64,000 nt of DNA from NCBI RefSeq assembly GCF_026183735.1, contig NZ_JAPFRE010000019.1, positions 1 through 64,000 on the forward strand, in the 5' to 3' direction. A program made the translations under genes and the position numbers. The stretch comes from Alteromonas sp. ASW11-130 (GTDB lineage: Bacteria; Pseudomonadota; Gammaproteobacteria; Enterobacterales; Alteromonadaceae). Positions 56,580 to 64,000 of this stretch are shown here, piece after piece. Below the pieces are notes generated by a model. The model searched no databases. It was not told the origin of the DNA and saw nothing but the letters and a program-made list of their open reading frames with translations. How positions within the stretch are numbered: position 1 is the first letter of the stretch; each line of letters starts with the position of its first letter.

Positions 56580-57404
56580 TTATCTTACCAATGATGCAAT
56601 CATATCTGTCTCTCTGCGAGAATAATGGATAGCATCGTCCAACGTATCCTGTTGAATCGTTATTATCTTTTCCAGCTCAGGAGGGAGAAATTCTATTTTA
56701 TTGTCTTCTTCCTGCTGCTGTTCATTGAACATAGTTCTTACCGCTACTGCTAAAACGGCAATCTCAGCGTCCGCCACTTTCTGTTTTTTATCATGTAAGT
56801 GGATAACCGGGAAATAGAGTGCAAGAGGTAACCTCCAGCTTTCCATAATAGTGCCACTACATTGAGCAAAGGTGAACTTAAAGTGATTTAATTGTTTTTC
56901 CCATGGTAACAAATCGCTATCATCATTAAGATAGTTTTCATATTTATCAGGAGAACATTTTGCTATAACCAATTCACTTAAGTTCTGCAAAATACCCATC
57001 ACAAAGAAACGTTCAATCCCCCGAATACGACAATTTTTTGCCAGGTACTTGGCTACCATTCCACAATAGACTGAATTACGCCAATGCTGATCCTGATTAA
57101 CTAACGGTGAGTCGAATTTTGCAAACGCGGTATTGGCTGTCTCGGCCACCACCAGATTATATAGTGCTTCGCCACCAATCACATTGACAGCTTTTGAAAT
57201 TGAACCAATTTGTGAGGGAAAACGAAATAACGCACTGTTGGCCAGTCGTAGAATCTTAGCCGTTAGCGAGGGGTCTACACTAATTAATTTAGCAATATCA
57301 TCTGCATCTGAGCGATGATCATCGAGTATATCGCGAATACGCAAGCAAATGTCAGGCAGGGTAAACGATTGCGACGCATAGGTAACATACTTAGTTAGAG
57401 ACAT
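56580..57404 (-). CDS. HDOD domain signalling protein
   Basis: About 274 residues from MSLTKYVTYASQSF (57404; a GTG at 57416 is possible). The HDOD core is seen in DPSLTAKILRLANSALFRFPSQIGSISKAVNVIGGEALYNLVVAETANTAF. HDOD proteins resemble HD hydrolases but lack the metal site and act in signal networks. A divergent second half follows (VMGILQNLSELVIAKCSP). It has no operon partner. Confidence 0.85.
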   Translation of the reverse strand: MSLTKYVTYASQSFTLPDICLRIRDILDDHRSDADDIAKLISVDPSLTAKILRLANSALFRFPSQIGSISKAVNVIGGEALYNLVVAETANTAFAKFDSPLVNQDQHWRNSVYCGMVAKYLAKNCRIRGIERFFVMGILQNLSELVIAKCSPDKYENYLNDDSDLLPWEKQLNHFKFTFAQCSGTIMESWRLPLALYFPVIHLHDKKQKVADAEIAVLAVAVRTMFNEQQQEEDNKIEFLPPELEKIITIQQDTLDDAIHYSRRETDMIASLVR

Positions 57405-57529
57405 ATTCAACACCACTTCGAAAGAATCTTAAAATTATATCAGGCATGTTTTAAATCGCAGCTCTTTTACGTTACTTTGCAGTATGCTGAGTTATAACTG
57501 AGTACCGTTAACCACGTGTATTTGCTTTG

Positions 57530-57817
57530 TTATTTATCTTTATCTTTTCCAAACAAATCATATTGTGAGGGTATAGGTTCAGCGACACTCGAACTCTGTT
57601 GATTACTTCGCTGCGCTGCCTTTTTTCTTCTGTGACAAGCGGCGATAATTTTTCTTTTGGTAGCATCATCAATTTTTAGCCAGTATAGGCGTTCCTCACG
57701 GCTTCTGAAACAGCCTAAACAAAAGCCTCGCGGCCCTGACTGACACACACCAATACAGGGGCTGGGTACCTCGAAAAATTCCAATTGTGAAGGAGACGGT
57801 TCTCCTTTGGCTGCCAT
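57530..57817 (-). CDS. DUF1289 family small Cys-rich protein
   Basis: 95 residues. PSPCIGVCQSGPRGFCLGCFRSREERLYWLKIDDATKRKI is the DUF1289 signature with four cysteines, likely a metal or iron-sulphur site. The tail is basic (HRRKKAAQRSN). Function is unknown. The product is predicted soluble. Confidence 0.85.
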   Translation of the reverse strand: MAAKGEPSPSQLEFFEVPSPCIGVCQSGPRGFCLGCFRSREERLYWLKIDDATKRKIIAACHRRKKAAQRSNQQSSSVAEPIPSQYDLFGKDKDK

Positions 57818-57851
57818 AGTATTGTATTCTGATGTGCATAGGTGATAAAAA

Positions 57852-58246
57852 TTAGTCTACCAGTGTATATTCAATAGTGGAAACCACCCGCGCTTTTTTA
57901 ATGTATTGGAGAAGATTGTCATTGGCAGTGACGGAGCATTGTTCTTGAGTTGCACTTATGGCTTTCCCCGAAGCGCTAACAGGAGCTTGCACAAATTTAC
58001 AGTTTGTAGAATCGCCCCCTACCTCCCGCATTCCTCGTGACGCTTCCCCCATATCAACCTTCATTTGCTGCGAACGTGAAAACAAATATTCCCTGCTGGC
58101 CTTCTAATCAGGGCAAGTAAATACCCCCCATCACCTATCCGATCTAAAATGGAGTGCTTTAAGGTTCTATATACTTTGTACACTGTCAAAAAATTTGCTG
58201 TTGGATCGGAGCGCACGGTAGCGAAATTTCGCCCGTTCATCACCAT
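57852..58246 (-). pseudogene. Possible decayed gene (two overlapping frames)
   Basis: Two minus-strand frames overlap here. One starts MNGRNFATVRSDPTANF and stops at 58061. The next, in another frame, starts at 58085 and ends with CSVTANDNLLQYIKKARVV. The second part has a plausible exported-protein composition with two cysteines, so one frameshift may have split a single small gene. There is no ribosome binding site I trust and no family recognised; this is a weak call. Confidence 0.25.
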
Positions 58247-58900
58247 AATGTGAGTTTATTTATCTCCCATTTTAGGGACGCCACTTGTTACCGCCCCGTT
58301 GTCCAAAACACAGGCAGCTAAAAACTTTGTCATTATCAGAGTCATTTTTTTGCTCCCATGCAAGGCTACTAATTAATCCCCCGTTTCATAAATATCTGTA
58401 GATCCCTTGAGCATTCTTATTCTGAACGCCCCTTTACAAGACAACCCGCTCTCACGTTTTAACCGTGGCAACGACATTAGTAAATTTACGTCCGAGGAAC
58501 GTAACTCCCAGCACCAGGTCCTATGCAATAATGCGGACGGTTGCTTTGTACATTTACGCGATTGACGTTAGCTAAGTGCCCCATGTTAATCATCCACTAT
58601 GGCATAAGGATGGCTTATAAAAGGGAGAATGAAGCCGAACGCTGAAGATGATATTTTTTTCATTTATGCATGGGGACAGGAAAATAAGGAATGCGACAGT
58701 GGGGTAGCTACTCCCCTAACCCTATGAAATTTATGAGTAAATAAATTCGGCGACCAAAACGTGTAAAATGTCTTGAAATTTTAAAGAAGAAGCAATGAAC
58801 TTTTAAACAAAAATGTTGTGAAATGTATCCATTGGCTATATATAATTAGTACTAGGCTAAACATACCAGTTTAGCCGTGTTGCACGTTTTGGAGGTTTTT
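58247..58900. other. Intergenic region, no gene seen
   Basis: About 650 bases, with no coding frame or named repeat that I can support. The end holds GGAGG (58891-58895) for the next gene. Confidence 0.4.
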
Positions 58901-59131
58901 ATGGCTATTCAACGTAATCGGGCTGGTTCACGTAAAACAGTGGATTTGGACGAGAACACCAACCAGCAACTAGAAAGACTAAAGGAAGTTTTTGGGACCA
59001 CATCAAATTCTGACGTTATTCGCAAAGCGATTAAGTTATCTATTCTTTTGGCTAATGAAGCTGACAACGATAACTCCGTTGTCTTTGAAAGAAAAAATCA
59101 GGACAGAGTACTATTACGACTAGATTCTTAA
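58901..59131 (+). CDS. Small ribbon-helix-helix-like DNA-binding protein
   Basis: 76 residues from ATG 58901, five bases after GGAGG. KTVDLDENTNQQLERLKEVFGTTSNSDVIRKAIKLSILL has the strand-helix-helix pattern of CopG/Arc-type proteins. It lies 12 bases before a membrane protein gene, which it may regulate. It is too short for more. Confidence 0.7.
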   Translation: MAIQRNRAGSRKTVDLDENTNQQLERLKEVFGTTSNSDVIRKAIKLSILLANEADNDNSVVFERKNQDRVLLRLDS

Positions 59132-59143
59132 GGGATATCAGGG

Positions 59144-59635
59144 ATGCCGGACGGTAAACAGGAAGAGACGACTTCTGCACAAAAATCCACGCTGAAAGAG
59201 ACCGTCCAGGCGAAGCATGAAGCGACTAAATCCGGTGCTGAAACTGATTCAGCACCGTCACCCGACCAACGCCAGAAAAAAGATAAACCAACCGAGTCAA
59301 TGGGTTTGGAGGATGCAGTCACAAATGACGCTGCCATAAAAAGGGTCGAGCGTGAAGCCGCCGTTGAGATATTACGTAATGAAGCAGAATTAAGGAAAAA
59401 CGCTGCTGAAGACATTTTAAATTTATTTAGAAAAGCCAATCTGTTCGTACTGGGGTTTCTCATCATTCTCCTGATAGTAGACATATCCTTAATCTACGCT
59501 GGAGAAGCGAGTGTCGAAGATCGCATCGTTAATGAGAAGGTAGTGATGTCATTAATTGGTGCTACCGTAATTCAATTAGGCACTATCATGATCTCGCTAT
59601 CTAAATATCTTTTCCCTACGTCGGACAATAACTAA
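59144..59635 (+). CDS. Unknown membrane protein with two C-terminal helices
   Basis: 163 residues. The first 95 are charged and probably disordered or coiled (KQEETTSAQKSTLKETVQAKH; VEREAAVEILRNEAELRKNAAEDIL). Two transmembrane helices follow (LFVLGFLIILLIVDISLIYAG and VVMSLIGATVIQLGTIMISL). The layout is as in small membrane anchors of the TRADD/SLATT kind, but no family is certain. It is in an operon with the ribbon-helix-helix gene. Confidence 0.65.
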   Translation: MPDGKQEETTSAQKSTLKETVQAKHEATKSGAETDSAPSPDQRQKKDKPTESMGLEDAVTNDAAIKRVEREAAVEILRNEAELRKNAAEDILNLFRKANLFVLGFLIILLIVDISLIYAGEASVEDRIVNEKVVMSLIGATVIQLGTIMISLSKYLFPTSDNN

Positions 59636-59922
59636 GTAAAGTCAGGCACTTTCGTTTCTATAGCTCGCGCCTACCCTATTTTCTAGCTGCAATAATAAAT
59701 ACGTTTAGCTGCTGCACCACCAGTCTTGAATGACCTCGTCACCATGCACGTTCTATAGCCTCACTGGTGGCGTAGAGGAGGGTGTGGATTTGCACACTGA
59801 TATTGAAATAGTGCTTGAGTGCACAACGCGGCCAATATGAACTCCATTGGCCGCTTTCTGTCATGACACCTAGCAAAATTCAAGCGTGAGCAGTTCGCCA
59901 CACCCTCTATTGCGCATGAGTA

Positions 59923-62900
59923 TTATTTACTTAGCACTAGTTCGGTGGCTGGCTGTTTTGCTCGCGTTCTGCGAAGTAGTGAATAGAACACCGGGGTCAA
60001 AAGCAAACCAAAAATAGTGACCCCTATCATACCTGCAAACACCGCCACGCCCATGGCTTGACGCATCTCAGCTCCCGCACCGGTTGAGATCACCATAGGT
60101 AATACACCCATAATAAACGCAATGGACGTCATGAGGATCGGCCTTAAACGCAGTTTGCTTGCCTCTAATATTGCCTCTAAGGTATTCATGCCCTGCGCTT
60201 CCAAGTCTTTGGCGAACTCAACAATCAAAATTGCGTTTTTAGTCGCCAAGCCAACTAAAACGATCAAGCCAATCTGGGTAAACACATTATTATCTCCCCC
60301 AGCTATGCCCACGCCCACTAATGCGCTTAACAAAGTCATGGGAACAATCAATATTATCGCTAACGGTAAGGTTAAGCTTTCATATTGCGCCGCAAGCACT
60401 AGAAATACCAACAGTACCACCAAAGGAAATACGATGAGGGAGGCGTCACCAGCAAGTATTTGCTGATAGGTCAGATCGGTCCACTCATAGCTCATCCCAA
60501 TCGGTAATGTTTCATCCAGAATTTTTTCTATTGCCGCTTTAGCTTGATCTGAACTGAAACCCGCCGCCGGCGCTCCATTAATTTCAGCCGTGTTGTAACC
60601 GTTGTAATGCATTACGCGATCCGGCCCAGCACTATGTTCTACTGATACAAATGAGCCTAGCGGGATCATCTGGCCTTCACTATTGCGAATTTTGTACTGA
60701 GGGATCTGGTTCGTATCCTGCCTGAATTGCGAATCTGCCTGTACATTGACCTGATAAGTACGGCCAAACAAGTTAAAGTCATTCACGTACACAGAGCCTA
60801 AATATGCTTGCAATGTACTGAACAGACTGTCGGTTGTTACACCCTGACTTATCGCCTTGGTGCGGTCAACATCTACGTCTAATTGGGGAACATTCACCCT
60901 GAAGCTTGAAAACGTATCCGTTAATGCCGGATCTTGCCAGGCTTTTCCTACTACCTGTTGAGTCACTTCATCAAGCGTTTTAAAACCTAAGTTAGCTTTA
61001 TCCTGAATTTGTAATTTGAATCCGCCAATGGTACCCAGCCCCATCACTGGCGGAGGTGGGAAAATGGCAACAAATGCCCCTTTTATTGCGCCAAATTGCT
61101 GATTTAACTGCACCGCAATAGCACCAGCGGACAGTTCAGGTGTCGTTCTTTCTGCAAAGGGTTTAAGTGGTGTGAATAACACGCCTGAACTGCTGCTATT
61201 GGTAAACCCGTTAATATTTAGACCTGGAAATGCCACAGCATCCGCTACACCAGGGTGTTGCATGGCAATTTCCGACATTTGTCTAATCACATCTTCGGTG
61301 CGATCCAAGGAAGCCGCATCAGGTAATTGAGCGAATGCTACCAAATACATTTTATCTTGCGCCGGCACATAGCCCGTAGGTGTACTTTCAAATTGTTGCC
61401 AGGTCAACGCGAGTAAACCCATGTATAGCACAAGTACCACACCACCTTTGCGTACTAAACGATTGACCCCACGGGTATACGCCTTGCCACCACGGTTAAA
61501 CATACGATTAAATGGCCCAAACACACAGCGTCCCAACAATGAATCCATCACTTTGGTTAATGCGTCTTTTGGCGCATCGTGGTTTTTAAGTAGCAGTGCG
61601 GAGAGGGCAGGACTTAAGGTTAGCGAGTTAATTGCTGAAATAATGGTAGAAATAGTAATAGTTAACGCGAACTGTTTATAAAACTGGCCGGTTAATCCAG
61701 ACATAAAAGCGGTAGGGATAAATACCGCAGCCAGCACCAAGGTGGTGGCAATAATGGGCCCTGTAACCTCTTTCATCGCTTGTTGGGTGGCTGCAACTGA
61801 GCTCAAGCCCTGGGCGATATTTCGCTCGACATTTTCCACTACGACGATAGCATCATCCACCACGATACCGATAGCCAATACCAAGCCAAACAATGACAAC
61901 GCGTTAAGTGAAAACCCCATCAATTGCATAAACGCAAAAGTACCCACCATAGAGACTGGAACTGCCACTAATGGAATAATGGAGGCGCGCCACGTTTGCA
62001 AAAACAGTACAACCACCAACACAACTAACAGCACGGCTTCGAGTAATGTATTGACCACTGCTTCTATCGACCCTCGAACAAATACCGTTGGGTCATAGAC
62101 AATTTCATATACCAATCCCTCAGGAAAGTTCTGCGATAATTTTGCCATGGTAGAACGAACGTTATCGGAGATATCGATCGCGTTTGAACCGGGCGCTTGA
62201 AAGATTGGGATGGCAGCTGCTGGTTGGTTGTTTAGTAAAGAGCGTAGTACGTAATAATCCGCCCCTAATTCGACCCTGGCGATATCTTTTAAGCGCGTAA
62301 GTTGTCCTGTGGATGAACGCTTAACGATAATGTTTTTAAATTCGCTTTCGTCCTTTAAACGTCCACGTACGTTAATGAGTAAATTGAAATCACTGTTACC
62401 TGAAGGTTGAGCCCCTAGACTACCGGCGGCCGCCTGCTGGTTTTGTGCGCGAATGGCACTGACCACATCCGTAGGGTTTAAATTGAGTTCTGCCATACGG
62501 TCTGGATTGAGCCACACCCGCATACTAAATTCGCCCGCGCCAAAAACCCGAGCCTGTCCCACACCTTCCACCCGTGCCAGTTCGTCTTTAACAAATTGCT
62601 GGGCGTAGTTTGACAAGTAAAGCATGTCATAGCGGCTATCGGGCGACGTTAAATGTACTACCATTGTTAAATCAGGCGATGACTTTTCGGTCACTACGCC
62701 CAAACGCTGTACTTCTTGCGGTAATCTTGGTAGTGCGCGATTAACTCGGTTTTGCACAAGCGTGGTCGCCTCCCCCGGATCAGTGCCGATAGCGAAGGTT
62801 AACGTTAATGTCATTCGTCCATCTGAAGTGGATTGTGACGAACTATATAACAAACCTTCTACCCCATTGATCTCATCTTCCAGGGGGCTGGCTACAGTTT

Positions 62901-63084
62901 CTCCAATTACTTTGGGGTTTGCACCTGGGTAGTTTGCCGTGATCACGACAGTTGGTGGTACGACATCAGGATATTCAGTAATCGGAAGCTGCCACACCGA
63001 CAGTGCACCAGCGATAAATATCATCAGTGAAATAACACCTGCGAAAACTGGGCGCTTGATAAAAAATTGCGCGATATTCATCAA
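59923..63084 (-). CDS. RND multidrug efflux pump, MexF-like inner-membrane transporter
   Basis: 1053 residues, full length for the HAE1 family with 12 transmembrane helices. The start MMNIAQFFIKRPVFAGVISL is close to MexF. The proton-relay pair Asp-Asp is in GIVVDDAIVVVENVERN (helix 4) and the Lys in GLATKNAILIVEFAKDLE (helix 10), so it should be active. It exports drugs with the adaptor encoded just upstream (ATGA overlap, 63081-63084) and an outer-membrane channel that is not in the window. Confidence 0.95.
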   Translation of the reverse strand: MMNIAQFFIKRPVFAGVISLMIFIAGALSVWQLPITEYPDVVPPTVVITANYPGANPKVIGETVASPLEDEINGVEGLLYSSSQSTSDGRMTLTLTFAIGTDPGEATTLVQNRVNRALPRLPQEVQRLGVVTEKSSPDLTMVVHLTSPDSRYDMLYLSNYAQQFVKDELARVEGVGQARVFGAGEFSMRVWLNPDRMAELNLNPTDVVSAIRAQNQQAAAGSLGAQPSGNSDFNLLINVRGRLKDESEFKNIIVKRSSTGQLTRLKDIARVELGADYYVLRSLLNNQPAAAIPIFQAPGSNAIDISDNVRSTMAKLSQNFPEGLVYEIVYDPTVFVRGSIEAVVNTLLEAVLLVVLVVVLFLQTWRASIIPLVAVPVSMVGTFAFMQLMGFSLNALSLFGLVLAIGIVVDDAIVVVENVERNIAQGLSSVAATQQAMKEVTGPIIATTLVLAAVFIPTAFMSGLTGQFYKQFALTITISTIISAINSLTLSPALSALLLKNHDAPKDALTKVMDSLLGRCVFGPFNRMFNRGGKAYTRGVNRLVRKGGVVLVLYMGLLALTWQQFESTPTGYVPAQDKMYLVAFAQLPDAASLDRTEDVIRQMSEIAMQHPGVADAVAFPGLNINGFTNSSSSGVLFTPLKPFAERTTPELSAGAIAVQLNQQFGAIKGAFVAIFPPPPVMGLGTIGGFKLQIQDKANLGFKTLDEVTQQVVGKAWQDPALTDTFSSFRVNVPQLDVDVDRTKAISQGVTTDSLFSTLQAYLGSVYVNDFNLFGRTYQVNVQADSQFRQDTNQIPQYKIRNSEGQMIPLGSFVSVEHSAGPDRVMHYNGYNTAEINGAPAAGFSSDQAKAAIEKILDETLPIGMSYEWTDLTYQQILAGDASLIVFPLVVLLVFLVLAAQYESLTLPLAIILIVPMTLLSALVGVGIAGGDNNVFTQIGLIVLVGLATKNAILIVEFAKDLEAQGMNTLEAILEASKLRLRPILMTSIAFIMGVLPMVISTGAGAEMRQAMGVAVFAGMIGVTIFGLLLTPVFYSLLRRTRAKQPATELVLSK

Positions 63085-64000
63085 TTGCCTCCCGCTGAAA
63101 TACTTGAAGATTCACGCATAGCGGTAGCAATTTCGGCCCGTTCTTGCCATTTCATAAGCGCGTTAAGTGCTTCTTGGGGCGCCATATCAATTTCATTCGG
63201 TGCGACTACCGCACCGGGGCGAACACGCTGTAAGCCATTAAGTATTATGGCTTCGCCAGCTTGCAGACCTGATTCAACGACGCGCAACTTGCCTAATTTA
63301 TCGCCTACTATGATGGGCCGATAACTAATGGTGTTGTCGGGACCAACCACAAAAACAAACTTGTTATTTAGATCAGTACCTATTGCTTTTTCGCTGATCA
63401 ACACGCGGGGTTGTGTTTCACTGCTGGTCAGTTTGATATGCGCAAACATACCCGGCAGCAATTTACCATTTTTGTTGTCGAACACTGCGCGAACGCGGAT
63501 CGTGCCAGATGTAGGATTAACCTGGTTATCAATAAAATCCAATTTCCCCCAGTAATTTTTTTCCGGGTTGGAGCCTACTTGTAAAGCAACCGCTAGATCA
63601 GAAGGTATTGTACTGTGTGTCTCACGTTTAGCTAAAAAATCTAAATAGGTTTGCTCATCCACATCAAAATATGCATGCAGCTTGTCAGTAGATACCACAG
63701 TAGTCAGCACAGTATCACCCGCTTTCACAAAATTGCCAGCGGTAACATTCGCGCGGGAAATACGGCCGGTAATGGGGGCTTCTATTCTGGCAAAGCCTCT
63801 TTGCAAGCGTGCGATATCAAGTTGTGCCGCCACAGCCGCTACTTGTGCCTCAGCTTGCGTAACGCTTGCCTGACGAGTATCAAGTACTTCTTCAGACACA
63901 GACTGAGAGGCTTTCAATTTGTTGGCACGGGATAAATCCTGTTGCGCAAGTTTAAGCTGGCTCTGCACGCTTTCTAACTGCGCTTCGAGATGCTTTACTT
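63081..64000 (-). CDS. RND efflux membrane-fusion (adaptor) protein, partial
   Basis: The gene is cut by the right edge of the window; its N-terminus lies beyond 64000. Seen are the coiled-coil hairpin (LAQQDLSRANKLKASQSVSEEVLDTRQASVTQAEAQVAAVAAQL), the lipoyl half with FARIEAPITGRISRANVTAGNFVKAGDTVL, and the beta-barrel with VRAVFDNKNGKLLPGMFAHI. It is MexE/AcrA-like, linking the pump to the outer-membrane channel. It overlaps the pump gene by four bases. Confidence 0.92.
   Translation of the reverse strand, partial: VKHLEAQLESVQSQLKLAQQDLSRANKLKASQSVSEEVLDTRQASVTQAEAQVAAVAAQLDIARLQRGFARIEAPITGRISRANVTAGNFVKAGDTVLTTVVSTDKLHAYFDVDEQTYLDFLAKRETHSTIPSDLAVALQVGSNPEKNYWGKLDFIDNQVNPTSGTIRVRAVFDNKNGKLLPGMFAHIKLTSSETQPRVLISEKAIGTDLNNKFVFVVGPDNTISYRPIIVGDKLGKLRVVESGLQAGEAIILNGLQRVRPGAVVAPNEIDMAPQEALNALMKWQERAEIATAMRESSSISAGGN

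Overview
The window looks like a marine gammaproteobacterium of the Alteromonadales (Alteromonas/Aestuariibacter/Glaciecola type). The main reason is the block ygfB-pepP-ubiH-ubiI-gcvTHP on one strand with 6S RNA, fau, rpiA and serA running away from it on the other. This is the Escherichia coli order, here with a LysR regulator, a M24 peptidase, a ribokinase and a nucleoside hydrolase added. The assignment is inferred from gene content; no rRNA or full marker set is present.

Left flank (1-6796): a small membrane protein, an FG-GAP lipoprotein lying between two diverged direct copies of a ~180 bp repeat, a FIST sensor coupled to a hybrid histidine kinase, and a terminator that I think belongs to gcvP.

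Centre (6797-37457): a ~30.7 kb Tn7-like transposon. Matching ends carry repeated putative TnsB sites, and the flanking pentamer ATAAG is found on both sides. It is inserted one base past the gcvP stop codon and separates gcvP from its own terminator. The transposition operon tnsA-tnsB-tnsC-tniQ-tniQ reads outward to the left end. The cargo is a dense defence island. From left to right it contains: (1) a four-gene set of two HsdM-like proteins with altered motif I/IV, HsdS-like target-recognition domains and two P-loop ATPases, with no recognisable nuclease; (2) a SIR2-HerA pair (Nezha type) with a third 220-residue gene; (3) an intact type I restriction-modification operon hsdR-hsdM-hsdS whose transcription appears to run on into SIR2-HerA; (4) a sigma-54 activator with a CARF-like N-terminus (RtcR type) directly upstream of hsdR, behind two small unknown genes; (5) a 51-residue Gly-rich ORF, a HicA-like toxin and an ankyrin-repeat protein in one coupled operon; (6) a broken small gene next to the right end. 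The right end itself contains a UUCG-loop hairpin with a T-run, made from two inverted TnsB-like sites, that would stop transcription arriving from gcvP.

Right flank (37464-64000): the glycine cleavage operon gcvT-gcvH-gcvP with a divergent LysR gene; a secreted M24 peptidase; the ubiquinone hydroxylases ubiI and ubiH with pepP and ygfB; 6S RNA followed by ribokinase, nucleoside hydrolase, fau, rpiA and serA; then two DUF481 outer-membrane proteins, an HDOD protein, a DUF1289 protein, a ribbon-helix-helix/membrane protein pair, and a MexEF-like RND efflux operon cut by the window end.

The strongest candidate for something new is the degenerate HsdM/HsdS/ATPase set at 13941-21353, next to the transposase operon. 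The second is the CARF-sigma54 control of the composite restriction plus SIR2-HerA operon. The gcvP-linked insertion site is also one I do not recall for Tn7-like elements. Names and families are from reading motifs by eye; no database search was run.
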